DNA from: Phyllostachys edulis
Taxonomy: Eukaryota; Streptophyta; Magnoliopsida; Poales; Poaceae
Direction: 5' to 3'
Length of the DNA: 64,000 nucleotides
NCBI GenBank assembly: GCA_036346405.1
Contig: CM070562.1
Coordinates: forward strand, 67,661,482 to 67,725,481
Shown here: piece after piece, positions 12,905 to 24,180 of the stretch
How the letters are laid out: each line of letters opens with the position of its first letter
Numbering within the stretch: the stretch's first letter is position 1
The notes under the pieces: model-generated
Databases searched by the model: none
What the model saw: only the letters and a program-made list of their open reading frames with translations
Told to the model about the DNA's origin: nothing
Translations under genes and position numbers: made by a program

Positions 12905-13146
12905 TGTCGGTGTTTTAGAACCGAACTTGCATAAAGATTGTTTGATTCGGGGGTCTCCAAGACTCAAATCACGCAAAGAGAGGCGGCACGGGGATTTTTA
13001 TATAGGTTCGGGCCTTCTCCCAGGGAGAATAACAACCCTACTCCTGTGTGTATGTATTGAGTATGCTGGATTACAAGATCAAGAGAAAGACTAGAATGGG
13101 GCATCTTGTGCTCCTGATTCCCTCTCTCCCTCTTCTCTTTGATGAT
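12905..13146 (-). mobile_element. Tip of the 3' LTR of the minus-strand gypsy element
   Basis: About 240 bp from TGTCGGTGTTTTAGAACC to GATGATTCTGC is nearly identical to 26,175-26,420, in the same orientation. Relative to the minus-strand gag and pol at 22.3-26.1 kb, this is the outer end of the 3' LTR. It is broken off at 13,146, where copia LTR sequence begins. Confidence 0.85.
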
Positions 13147-14985
13147 TCTGCTTTTTTCTAGATATCATGGGGATATGCTCATGATCTTAGGATGATAAAA
13201 CAATTGGCAATGATTCTTAAGGTTTGTCGAATCTTTTGTTTCCAGCAAAGTCTAGTATTATCAGTAGTACCACAAGTGTTGAAGCGGTAGTACCGCAGAT
13301 CGGTATGACCGCAAGTTGTTGGCGGTACTACCGCCGTGCTGGTAATACCGGCTTTTAGTTGGCGATATGGTTTTTCCAGAGGATGTGTTTTCGGGAGTTT
13401 TTTAGTCTCCTTGGAAATCGGTATGACCGCAGGTTTGGGAGCGGTACTACCGCAGTGCAGTAGTACCGATGCTTACATGACGGTACGACCGATTTTGTTC
13501 TGATTGAAAGCCAACTTGGTTGAATTGGCTGTAAGTTAGGTCAACATGTTTTGACTAACGTGGGTCAAGTTATGAAGAATTCGTTCCCAGAATCGATTTC
13601 TTAGTCTATTGTTGTGCATGAAGCTTAGAGGTCAACGACGGTCAACGGCAAGGATGATCAGGACTAGGCTTTGAGAGCTAAGGTTCAGAACGATCGAGGA
13701 TGCCGGGTGAAGTCAATGGATTCAAGCATGGCGCAAAATGGACAAGGATGACCGAACGGGAAGTTCGGTGCGACGGGTTGCATCAAGCAGCGCGAGGGTC
13801 AGTGCAGTGCCATGGTGGTTTCGGTGGGAGCCGGATGAGAGAGACTTGCCGACATGAAGAGAGCTGTTGATCAACCTACACGTGGCGAAATATGGGATTG
13901 CTTCATGAAGATTGGACTCGGTCTTCGAAGAAGGATCGAGAAGGGATATTTTGGTATCTTCACCTAAATACTGCCTTGGTGACCTTTTGCTAACCTGTAG
14001 TGCAAGACGGCGCAATGAGAAGCGGTTTAGGTCAAGAGGAGATGAAGACGACGCTTTAAAATACGTGCGTAAGTGAAACCCATTTGTGTGTGGGCTTAAT
14101 GGGTGCCCATTAGGGTTTTATTTCTAGAAGCTAGCCTCCACTATAAATAGGGAAGGGTGCTGGTTGTGCACCCCCCAACCATCATATCTAAAACCCTAGT
14201 TTTGTGTTTTAGGGTTAGGGGAGAAAAGTGGAGATGTTAGGGTTCTAAAGAGTTGGATTGATTGTGTGCTCAAGGGTTGAGTCTTTATCCTCCATGATGG
14301 AGTGGTTGTAAACCAACTTCAATCTCCAATCAATCAAAGCCAAGTTCTTCAAGATGACTCTCTATTCTTGTTCTTGCTCTCTCTTTGATGATTTTGGGTT
14401 TTTGATGATCCTTTGGTTTTCCTTTGAGTTCTTGTGGTGATCTTGCTTGCTGTGACATGTGGGAGTGCATCTAAGATCATCTTGATCATCGTTTACCCAT
14501 GAGCAAGTTTTGGATCATACTTTGGTTTTTAACTCGGTTTTGCAGCAACTCCTCTTCAAATAGAGAAACGTCGGAACTTAGACAATGATCTTCATGATAT
14601 TTGGTTGGAATAGGTTCCTGACATCCTAGGGAAGGCTTGTTTCAAGTTTCATGAAGTTTGGAGTTGTGGATCAAAAGTTGTGCCAATTTTTTATTTCATT
14701 TTCAGGCTGATTTTCCTATTCATCGGCTGATTTTACTGTTCATGCGGTAGCACCAGCACTGTTCATCCGGTTGTACCGATTTCTAGTACTGTTCATCATC
14801 GCGTTTTTTGTTGTGTGCTTTGGGGTGTTGATTGGATTCAATACAAGCCATCCGCTATGCTTGTTTATTGATCTTCATAGCTTTCATACCTATTGGAGAG
14901 AAAATCTTGTTGAATCCGATCAAAGCGAAAAATAGGCTGTGCTCCTATTCACCCCCGCCCCTCAAGTCGTCGTTTCAGTCCAACA
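13147..14985 (+). mobile_element. 5' LTR of the copia element
   Basis: The LTR ends CAGTCCAACA, followed directly by a tRNA-Met-type primer-binding site. Positions 13,733-14,985 are repeated, inverted, at 21,079-22,337. The terminal text (CTATTCACCCCCGCCCCTCAAGTCG) resembles the conserved LTR end of grass Sireviruses. Near 13,280-13,500, repeated GCGGTAGTACCGC/CGGTATGACCG words form small palindromes. The left boundary is approximate: no clean TG start was seen at the junction with the gypsy LTR. Confidence 0.75.
14141..14150 (+). promoter_or_regulatory. TATA box in the copia LTR
   Basis: CTATAAATAG lies about 840 bp before the LTR end and is the expected core promoter for the copia genomic transcript. 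The inverted LTR copy at 21.9 kb has a degenerate version (CTATCTATAGTG). Confidence 0.6.
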
Positions 14986-14987
14986 AG

Positions 14988-15000
14988 TGGTATCAGAGCC
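14988..15000 (+). other. Copia primer-binding site (tRNA-iMet)
   Basis: TGGTATCAGAGC, the complement of the 3' end of initiator methionine tRNA, lies two bases after the LTR end. This is standard for plant Ty1/copia elements and fixes the element's plus orientation. Confidence 0.9.
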
Positions 15001-15043
15001 CGGTTAGTTCAATCTTGATCTTAACCAGTCACTGAAATTGGCG

Positions 15044-15955
15044 ATGGAGAAGTACTCCACCAAGCCACATATCTTCGATGGGCTCGACTATGCCCATTGG
15101 AAGAATCGCATGCGTGTCTTCCTTCAAAGCAAAGGATAAGTTATATGGGAGGTTGTTCGAGCCTCGCTCGTTTTGCCCGAGGTTGCTTCGCTGGCTTCAG
15201 CAGCCCTCTTGGCTAACAACCACAAGGCAAAGAACCTTCTATATGTTGGACTTAGTAGACAGGAGTATGATAGGATTTACAATCTTGAGACCACGCACGA
15301 GATTTGGCACACCCTCGAAACCTACCATGAGGGTTCGTCCCAAATTAAGCAAGTACACCAGACGGTCTACAAGCGAGAATACAACAAGTTCGAGATGCGT
15401 CCTGGAGAGAGCATCGATGATGTATTTACTCACTTTAACAAGATGATTAATCAAATGAGAGTAGTAGACATTGAGTATTCTCAGTCTGAGAATGCCACCC
15501 ACCTCTTGGTTGCAATCAACACCAAAGAGTGGGAGATGAAGGCTACTACCATTGAGGAGAATGTCGATATCTCTAATCTCTCTTTGGAGCTGCTCTATAG
15601 TAAGCTCAAGACTCATGAGATCAAGAGAGGTAGTTATCCTAAGAAGGAGAACATGGCTTTGGTGGTTGATCCTCTTAAAAGAACTTCTGATGATTCTTCT
15701 GAGTCTTCCTCTGGATTTTCACTTGCATATTTATCTGTAATCCATGAAGAGGAACTTAAGAGTATTCCTGAGGCTGAGTTAGCCCTTCTAGCCAAAAAAT
15801 TCACACGGGCCTACAACAATGTGAGGAACAAGAAGAGAGGCGGCCCTGTGACATGCTATGAGTGTGGAGAACTCTACCATATCCGAGCGAACTACCCAAA
15901 GCTAAAAGGAAAGGACAACCACAAGGAGGAGAAGGCAGCTGGGAAGAAGCCTTAA
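15044..15955 (+). pseudogene. Copia gag with one in-frame stop
   Basis: The frame opens MEKYSTKPHIFDGLDYAHWK, the usual N-terminus of plant copia gag, and continues through an RNA-binding capsid region (IWHTLETYHEG, MRPGESIDDVFTHFNKM) to a zinc knuckle. A TAA at 15,137-15,139 interrupts an otherwise continuous frame, so the protein cannot be made whole. The knuckle CYECGELYHIRANY has tyrosine where the last cysteine of CX2CX4HX4C should be. The frame ends at TAA near 15,955, and a related acidic tail continues to about 16,096. The product would package retrotransposon RNA. Confidence 0.85.
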
Positions 15956-16123
15956 GGGAACAAGTCCAAGTTTGATGCTGCCAAGCTCATGAAGGCTGCT
16001 CACCGGGTCCTTGCCGCTTTTGGAGAGCAATCCATGAGCGATGTGGACTCCGGGAGCGAGGAGGAAAAGGAGGAGGAGCTCCCTCAAGACAAGTAGAAAG
16101 GGAAGGCAAAGAACTTCACCAGC

Positions 16124-17221
16124 ATGTGCTTTATGGCCGACTCCGTCGACATCAATGACATCGATGAGGTACCTCCATCCTATGATGTTCTCTCTGCTAG
16201 ATGTGATACCATCTTTGAGCAACTGCTTAGCCAGGATAAGGCGTTAGAGTTCACCATGGCTAGGAATAAGGACTTAGAGTCACAAGTTGATAATCTCACA
16301 TTAGAACTTATGAATGCTAAGAATTTTGTTGCTGATGAATGTTCATCCTATCATGCTTTAAACTCTGAACTTGCTAAATTGCAAACTGCTCATGATGTTG
16401 CCTTACACCAACTAGAAAATGCTAGGACTGAGTTAAATGAAGTTAAATCTGCTCCATGTGAAAAATGCTTAGAATCTAGCAAGTTAGTCGTTTCTGATAA
16501 GGCTGAGTCTAGCACTTGCTCTTTTTGCTTAGAACGTGAACATGAAGTAAAAGACATAATAGAAGCAGTTAGAGCTAAGTATGCCAAGCTTAAGGACCGA
16601 ATTAATTTTGCTACCTGTGCTTCATGTGAAGCCCTTAAGCTTGAAGTTGCTATTCATAAGGAGAAGCATGCTAGAGCCATTAAGGCCAAAACTTATGAAT
16701 CATGTATTAACCTTAGAAAAGAAAATTCTTATCTTAAGGATACATTAGAAAAATTCTCTAAGAGTGAGAAACAATTAAACATGATTCTTGACAAGTTCAA
16801 AACTCCTTATAAGAAGCAAGGGTTAGGATACAACTTTGCCCAAGACAAGTCCAAGCCAAATGTCATTCAAGTCTTGAAAAATGGCTTAGTTGAGTTCAAA
16901 ACCCAACCTACAAAAACCATTTTCAAATCTGCAGGTTTTGCCCCACCATGTGTTGAGTCAAAAGGTGCTTCTCCTAGTGGTACCAAGTACCATTGCACTT
17001 ATTGTAAGAAGGATAGGCATTTGTTTGAGTTCTATTGGCGCAGGTTGAAAAATGCTAGGAAAAATATTGCTAGAATTTTATCTCATCAACCTAGTGCTTT
17101 CATGAGACATGTTCATTTAGAAAATAAGAAATCTAGACTAGGATTTGTTTCATATGCTCATCATCATCATGTTCCTAGACAGGATGCTTCTCATGTTTGT
17201 GTAACCATTGCTCATATATAG
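16124..17221 (+). pseudogene. Copia gag-pol linker with long coiled coil, cut by the hAT element
   Basis: A 365-codon open frame, rich in heptads of E/K/L (about residues 25-230), forms a predicted long coiled coil. It is followed by a second knuckle-like motif, CTYCKKDRHLFEFYWRR, again with the final cysteine lost. Extended coiled-coil gag regions are characteristic of Sirevirus-type copia elements; the assignment rests on this, the LTR end and the PBS. The frame stops at the hAT insertion (17,219), and its continuation is at 19,193. The frame is surprisingly intact for such a nested fossil. Confidence 0.7.
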
Positions 17222-19184
17222 GGATGGCAATCGGGCGCGGCGGGTACGGGTATTGCTCACCCATACCCATGCCCGCGACCCTAATTTTCCCCCATGGGCA
17301 TGCCCGCAAAGGACGACGGGCGAAGAACCTCGCCCATGCCCGTCGCCCGCGGGTACCCATCACCCACGGGCATGCCCATTTACCCGCGAACAGTGCACTA
17401 CCGCTCGTGGGTACCCATCGCCCACGGGTATACTCATCACACATAAACAATGCACACATCAAGTTCATTTCAATTCACATCAATAGTGCATCACACATTC
17501 AACAACTAAGAAATTTCTTTACCTACTGGTCCTGTTATATTGACATCAGCACCAGGCTTAAGGTCGCCTACATCGAGGTAAAGAACATGTGAGATACTAC
17601 CAACTTGTAAAGTGGCAATGATTATGTTATACTATAATACTCATCCTTATGCACTGCAGACTTACGGACTAGATTCGATCTACAAAGCCTAAAGCGAATA
17701 CAATGAAGTGCAGAAGAGACTATGTATTCTTGAGTCTGCAGAATCAAAGGCTCATCTTGAGAAGAAGAAAGGAAACTCACATAGGAAATTGAGCGAGACT
17801 CCTTTCACAATCTCTCCTAATCATTGGTGTAAACAAGCCTCTTGGCGCTTTATGAGACACAGATTAATAACAAAGCACAAGTCACGATCCATTTCGTATT
17901 TCCACCATCGGTATATATGCATGCAACAAAATTAGCTAGCGAAAAAATCGACGGTCTTGGAGTCGCCAAAGTCACCGAAAGTCTTGCTGGCTGGCGATGG
18001 AGTATAGCCTCGGCTTGTGCGGCTTGTCGTTCTTGTCGGCGCCATCGTGATGACACCAATGGATCGCCCTCTCATGCGGGATCTCCCTGCAAAAGCCAAA
18101 GGACATAAGTTATTAGCTCTTACAAACACACATGATTGGATACACCTGAAATTATCTCCAAACGGTTTGATCGTAACAAGGAACAATTTAGGAAGAAGTA
18201 AATCAAGAATTGACAAGAGCCATCGAGTGATCAAAACTAATAGCACGCAATCAAAGAGTTTGAAACCAAGAAGTGATTATTACCCTCTGTCTTTGAAGCA
18301 CAAGACCGATCGGCGGTTATCTTGGTGTTGAGGAGGCACTTGCCGACGTATGGCTCCTTGGGCTGTACTTGTTGGTGACGACCCCTCGTCACCTTCTTGG
18401 AGATCTTCTCCTTCTTAGCCCAAGCGACGGCAGCAAGGCGGCGGTGGAGACTGCTACCACAGATTTAGGCCCCTGCATTACGGGGGTTGTCGTCTTCTTG
18501 GGTAGGAGAGGAAGCGGTGGGAAGTGAGGCGGGGAAGGCGAGGGCTTGGCGGAGGAGGAGGAGGGGAGGGAGACAGCCGCGGCGGTTACGGCGGCCATGG
18601 CGAAATGGTGAGCTAGGCTAGGCTAGGCTAGGGTGTAGGTGTGTGGAGGCTTAAGGCTTAAGGCTGGATTGGGTGGGAGGAGGAGGACGGGCCAACGGGG
18701 GCGGTGGTTCGCCAGGAGGAGGCCACCGGCGTTGAGGAGGACGGGCCAACGGGGGCGGTGGTTCGCCAGGGGGAGGACGGCCGGGAGGGCGGCTGGCCGG
18801 GAGGACGGCCGGACAGGAGGTGCCGGGTGCGGTTGGCTGGGAGCCAGGAGGAGATTTGGAGGAGATGGGAAGTTCGGAGGTCAAGCGGTGGGGTTTGAAA
18901 TTTGGGCGGTTGGTTTGTGAACTTGAGTCCTTGACCGAGCGGAGCGACTAGCGAGGCTAGGGTTTTATGTAAAGTGTTTGTGGTCCCACATGTCAGTGTA
19001 AGATAGCGGGTAATCGGGTGAAGCGGGTACGGGTGGAGTTTACCCATGCCCGCGCCCGTTTACCCGATGGGTAAGGAATTGTGCCCGTTTTTATACCCAT
19101 GGGCAAAAAAAGACGCCCATACCCGCCTCCATTAGGGTATTCGCCCGCGGGTACACGGGTAATCGGGCACAATTGCCATCCCTA
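17219..19184. mobile_element. Non-autonomous hAT element carrying captured gene fragments
   Basis: The ends are perfect 13-bp inverted repeats (TAGGGATGGCAAT ... ATTGCCATCCCTA) of the Ac-like hAT type. An exact 8-bp target duplication CTCATATA lies at 17,211-17,218 and 19,185-19,192; both traits define the hAT superfamily. Subterminal regions are packed with CGGGTA/TACCCG words on both sides (17.23-17.44 kb and 19.0-19.17 kb), the usual transposase-binding arrangement. No hAT transposase frame is present. The interior contains fragments of a leaf ferredoxin-NADP+ reductase gene (minus strand) and a duplicated ~54-bp GC-rich block near 18,670-18,790. Confidence 0.93.
17931..18598 (-). pseudogene. 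Captured leaf ferredoxin-NADP+ reductase fragment
   Basis: The minus strand starts MAAVTAAAVSLPSSSS, like a grass leaf FNR transit peptide. After a frameshift it matches the conserved N-terminal FNR region (KKEKISKK, then PKEPYVGKCLLNTKITAD). After an intron-like gap with a TTTTGCAG acceptor at about 18,083 comes a second exon-like piece matching the FAD-binding segment (KPHKPRLYSIAS, then FGDFGDSKTV). Small deletions and frameshifts (for example the altered text after GEIP) break the frame. The NADP-binding C-terminal half is absent. FNR passes electrons from ferredoxin to NADP+ in chloroplasts; this copy cannot do so. Retained intron-like spacing indicates capture of genomic DNA rather than mRNA. 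Confidence 0.85.
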
Positions 19185-19319
19185 CTCATATAGAACCTCA
19201 TGTAGGATCAAGGATAGCAATTCTGCTTTGTATACTACTCGCAGACGTGTGTCTCAGTACTGGGTTCCCAAGTCATATTTAACTAACCCCAGTATTGAGA
19301 CACATCGATCTTTTGTGCC

Positions 19320-21078
19320 TTGATTTTCAGGATCGCCGCGGAAGGGGGAAGAACACATGGTTTGTCGACTCTGGCTGTTCACGTCACATGACCGAAGACT
19401 CAAGATGGTTCACCTCCTTCACGCGGTCAACGGGTGATGACTTCATCACCTTTGGAGATGATACACAAGGGCGAATTGAAGGAACTGGTTCGATCGGGGT
19501 GAATGACAAATTCATCCTAAAGGACATCGCTCTTGTGGACAAGCTAAGGTACAACTTACTTTCTGTCTCGCAGCTTCTTGATGATGGCTATGAGACTAGA
19601 TTTAAGAAAAATACTTGTCGTGTACTTGATTTAGCTGGTAAGCTTGTTTTTGGGATTTCTAGAGTTGGTAGGATCTTTGGAGCTGACTTTTCTGAATCTC
19701 TTGCTAGATCTCTCAAGTGTTTAATTGCATCTTCTTCTGAGTTCTGGTTTTGGCACCGTCGTTTGGGGCACATTGGTTTTGATCATCTGACGTGAGTTAG
19801 CAGCCTTGATCTCATGAGAGGTTTGCCCAAACTCAAAGCTATTAAGGATGATGTATGTGTGCCCTGTAGGCATGGCAAGCAAGTTGCCGCCTCACAGACC
19901 GAAACAGTTGCTTCACATGGATACTGTTGGTCCTACTAGGGTTCGGTCTATCGGTGACAAATGGTATATTCTTGTCATAGTCGATGATTTTTCGAGATAC
20001 TCTTGGGTGTTCTTTCTTGCTTCGAAGGATGATACTTTTGATCATTTTCATGACCTTGTTCTTCGCTTGGCTTTTGAACTCCCCGGTGCCCTGAGAGCGA
20101 TTTGCAGTGACAATGGCACAGAGTTTAAGAATGCCTCATTTGCCTCTTTTTGTGCTGAGCGTGGTATTGAGCATCACTTCTCTTCTCCACACGTCCCTCA
20201 ATAAAATGGCGTGGTGGAAAGGAAGAACAAAACCTTAGTCGAGGTGGCTAGGACGATGCTAGATGAGTATAGCACTCCGAAGAGGTTCTAGGCCGAAGCT
20301 ATTGCTACAACTTGCCATATTGCCAATCGTGTCTTCTTGAGACCGTCTTTGGGCAAGACAACCCTCAGTTTCTCATTTTCGAGTTTTTGGAGCTAAGTGT
20401 TTCATTCTCAAGACAGGAAACCTAGATAAATTTGAGTCAAGAACTTCTGATGGTTTATTTCTGGGTTATCCTGCACATTCGAGGGGTTTTTGGGTTTTTA
20501 ATGTTGAGACTAACGTTGTCCAGGAGACATGCAATGTTACCTTTGATGAGACTAGCCCTGGAGCTAGATCAGACGTTTCAGGTGATACACAGGTGACGGA
20601 GAGCATTTTTGTAGAGGAAGATGATGATGAAGTCGATGATGCTCTTCCACCTGTTGCTGATGCTCCTGTCCCAGCTCAAGAACCTGCTTCGACTACTTCA
20701 CCTTCAGTTGAGGCGCCTACTGCATCTTCATCATCAGCAGTGCCTGCGGAGGTCGAAGAGATGCTATCTCCCCCATGCGCTCCACATCACATTCAAAGGC
20801 GTCACCCTCCGGATCAGATGATTGGTCATCTTCATGAGCGAGTCACTCGCTCCAGGTATCACGATCCAAGTCTCTACTCCCATTCTTCATTTGTTGCTTA
20901 TTTTGAACCCCGCGATATATCACATGCTTTATCTGATTCTAGCTGGGTTAATACCATGCATAAGGAGTTAGAGAACTTTAAGAGGAACAAGGTCTAGAAC
21001 CTAGTAGAGCCTCCTAGTGGTCATAATGTGATAGGAACCCGTTGGGAGTTCAAAAACAAACAAAGTGAGGATGGTTCT
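19320..21078 (+). pseudogene. Copia protease end, integrase and start of reverse transcriptase
   Basis: Domains appear in copia order. There is a protease-like segment (WFVDSGCSRHMT). The integrase zinc finger follows (WHRRLGHIGFDHL, then CVPCRHGK), then the catalytic core with DTVGP, SDNGTEF and NGVVERKN supplying the D, D, E residues (about 19,915-20,240), and the GKT-type linker. The reverse-transcriptase start (WVNTMHKELENFKRNKV, EPPSGHNVIGTRW) lies at about 20,940-21,070. Stops occur at 19,795, about 20,202, about 20,290 and 20,995. The sequence ends abruptly at 21,078 against an inverted LTR, so most of RT and all of RNase H are missing. Confidence 0.85.
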
Positions 21079-22337
21079 TGTAGGACCGAAAAGACGACTA
21101 GAGGGGGGGTGAATAGGAGCATAATCACTTTTTCACCAAAATCGGATTCAACACGAATTTCACTCTAGTAGCTATGGAAGCTATAAAGATCAATATTCAA
21201 GTACAGCGGAAGACTTGTATTGAATCCAATCCAAAACCCCAAAGCATAAGATCAAAAGCTCAAATCATCAAGCCGAGCTGTCGACCCAATTTGTATACTG
21301 GCGGTCGGACCGAGCCTTGTGAGCGGTCCGACCGACGACTGTAAACAAAGCCTCTGACTCAAAAACCAAAACGAAAATCGGTCTAACTTTTGATCTACAC
21401 GGCCAAACTTGACCAAATTTGGAACACACCTTCCTAAGCATATTAGGAACCTATTCCAAGTAGCGATTGAGTAGATCCACATCAAAGTTTCAACCATTTT
21501 CCATTTTACCGAAGGAGGGTTCAAAACCGAGCAAAACGAAAAACTTGATCCAAAGCTAGCTCATGGGAGATTGATGACCAAGATGATCCTAGATGTATTC
21601 CCACATATCACAGCAAGGTAGATGAGGGCAAGAACCAACTAGAAACCCATCGGATCAAAGAAACACCCAAAATTAAGAAATAGAGAGCAAGAACAAATAG
21701 AAACTCATCTTGAGAAATCTTGCATAGATTGATTCGTGGTTGTTGCTGGTTTACAGCCACTGCCTCAAGGAGGACAAAGCTCACAACACGAGCACTCAAA
21801 TCAATTCAACTCTCTAAAACCCTAAGCCTCTCCTTTCCTCTCTAAGGCCTAAGACAAACTAAGGTTTTACAAATGAAGTGCTTGGAGGCTGTTTGACAGC
21901 ACTCCCTCCTATCTATAGTGAGGCCTAGCTTCTAGAAGAGTTAACCCTAATGGGCTCCCGTTAAGGCCCATCACAAACGGGACACACGCACGCATCTTAA
22001 AGCATCGTCTTCATCTTCTCTTGACCTAAACCGCTTCTCCACGCATCGTCTTGCGCCGCGGTTTAGTCTAAGGTCACAAAGGTGGTATTTGATGAAATTA
22101 CCAAAATACCCCTTCTTAATTTTTCTCCGAAGACCAAGTCCAATCTTGGTGAAGCACTCGCCTGCTTCGCCACATGTAGGTTGATCAACGGCTCTCATCG
22201 TGTTGGCAAGTATCTCCCGTCCGGCTCCCGCCGAAACCACCATGGCACTTGCACCGACCCCCGCGCCGCTTGATCCAACCCGTCGCACCGAACTGCCCGT
22301 TCGGTCACCTTTGTCCATTCTGCGCCACGCTTGAGTT
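21079..22337 (-). mobile_element. Inverted copia LTR, truncated
   Basis: On the minus strand this ends TTCGGTCCTACA exactly at 21,079. It matches 13,733-14,985 of the plus-strand copia LTR throughout, including the conserved TATTCACCCCCCCTCTAG end. Its own 5' part (about 500 bp) is missing: at 22,337 it changes abruptly into gypsy reverse-transcriptase sequence. Because its orientation is opposite to the copia interior on its left, it cannot be that element's 3' LTR. It is best read as part of a second copia element. Confidence 0.85.
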
Positions 22338-22905
22338 TCAGGCGGTATTTTCTGAGGTTGACGAATGTCTCCTGCAAGTCTGAAACATGATTAATTTGTT
22401 TGATGCTTTTTACAACTAGATCGTCAACACAGGCTTCCAAATTTCGGCCTAGTTGAGGTAAAAAAAGTCGATTGCATCAAGCGTTAAAAAGAAGCGCCAT
22501 CATTTTTAGACCAAATGGCATTTTGACATAACAAAATATTCCAAATGGAGTAATAAATGCGGTCTTTTCTTCATCTTCTAGACACATATTAATTTGATGG
22601 TAGCCAGAATGTATGTCTAGAAAACTTAATGTTTCACAACCAACGGTAGAATCAACCAACTGATCGACACGAGGTAAAGGGAAATCATCTTTTGGACAAG
22701 CTTTATTAAGATCAGTGAAGTCTACACACATTCGCTACTTGCCGTTAGATTTCCTAACCATTACAGGGTTGGCCAACCACTCTGGGTGGTTGACTTCTCT
22801 TATAAAGCCTGCTTTAAGTAGCTTGTCCAATTCTGACCTTATAGCATTTTGTCAATCAGGGGAAAATCTTCGTAATTTTTGTTCTACGGGTACTTTGTTA
22901 GGCCG
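22338..22905 (-). pseudogene. Gypsy reverse transcriptase fragment
   Basis: The minus strand carries LDKLLKAGFIREV, then CVDFTDLNKACPKDDFPLPR, LDIHSGYHQI, KMPFGLKMM and the active-site box as CVDDLVVKS (usual form Y/F-VDD). All are Ty3/gypsy RT landmarks. In-frame stops occur (for example before RMCVDF), and the frame shifts before the CVDD box. The domain is cut at 22,337, so the thumb, RNase H and integrase are gone. Confidence 0.88.
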
Positions 22906-23013
22906 TAAAGCTAGCCTGTGCTCGATCACTTCCCTGAGGATTCCGGGCATGTCGGATGCTTGCCACGCGAAGACATCTGCGTTTGTCCGGAGGAAAGCGA
23001 TGAAGGTGTCTTC

Positions 23014-23814
23014 CTATTTGGGGTCAGAAGTATCCCCGATGCGAACAGTCTTCAAGGGCTCCTCTGGATTCAAAGGAACCTCCTTGACCTGGTCGTTCAG
23101 CTTAGGTACATCTTTAGGCTTCGACTGCTTGGTCGAAGGCTGCCCTTTGTTTTCTTCTCGAGCTGATATCTGGCCAACCATTTCGAGGGACCGACAGTCA
23201 CACGTGTGCGCCATCTTTTTGTCACAATGAATTGTGATCACTCCTTTGGGACCTGGCATCTTAAGACATTGATACCCATAATGAGTAGCGATTAAGAATT
23301 TTGCCAAAGTTGGTCGTCCGAGTATGGCGTTATATGTTGTATCGAAATCGACCACATCAAAGGAGATCTTCTATGTCCTGAAATTACTTAGAGAACCAAA
23401 TGTTAAAGGAAGAGAAACTTGGCCAATAGGTTTGGCCGAAGACCCCGGTACAATACCATGAAAAGTGTATCGTACCGGTCTTACCTTGGTCCTGGGTACT
23501 TGCATCTCGTCCAGGGTATTCGTAAACAGAATGTTTAACGAGCTACCACCATCAATCAACACTCGATTTACTCGACAGTTATTGATGGTGGGCTCGACCA
23601 TGATCGGAAAACGACCTGGTCGAGTAGAAGGAATCGGGCAGTCACCCTTCTCGAAGGAGATGGTGACTTCCGACCACTTCGGCAGTTTATTGACAAGAGG
23701 AGGGTCAATGGAGTTTACCTCGCGTTCGACAGCCTTAAGATGTCGTCTTGACTCGTATGTTGATGATCCCCCATAGATATGCTCGATGGTGTGCTCGGGA
23801 TCTTGGAATGGCAT
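23014..23814 (-). pseudogene. Gypsy aspartic protease region
   Basis: The minus-strand frames encode the stretch around VNRVLIDGGSSLNILF (a protease-like D-G-G-S motif), then DFDTTYNAILGRPTLAKF. This is the usual protease neighbourhood between gag and RT in this grass gypsy group. A stop near 23,370 separates the two halves. It would process the Gag-Pol polyprotein if intact. Confidence 0.8.
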
Positions 23815-24180
23815 CTCCTCGTTGTCATCAGACTGCGTACGACCACTAGCTTGCCCTACCTCCTCGATGGTAGGAAGTGGTCCTTTGCTGTTGTAGTAGT
23901 CCTCGAGTTTTCGTTGGAATACTCGGCAGTTGCGAAAGTCATGGCCTTCCTTTTTATGGAAAGGACACCACCTAGACTTGTCATTCTTCCGCTCGGGGCG
24001 CTTACCTTTGCCTCAATCAGAGTATGGCTTGGAGCTTTAAGGACTTTTATCGCTCACGGCCAAGACCTCCTTGGAACTGTTGGCTTGAAGCTTTTCGCCC
24101 TTTACCTTGTTCTTGGATTTCTTGGACTTCTTATCCGTCTTCTTACCACTTTCGCCCACCTCTTGAGGAACTTTATCTTC

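Noticed and set aside
13147..22337. One complete copia element with two LTRs
   Set aside because: The two LTRs are in opposite orientation and the right one is truncated, so they cannot belong to one intact element.
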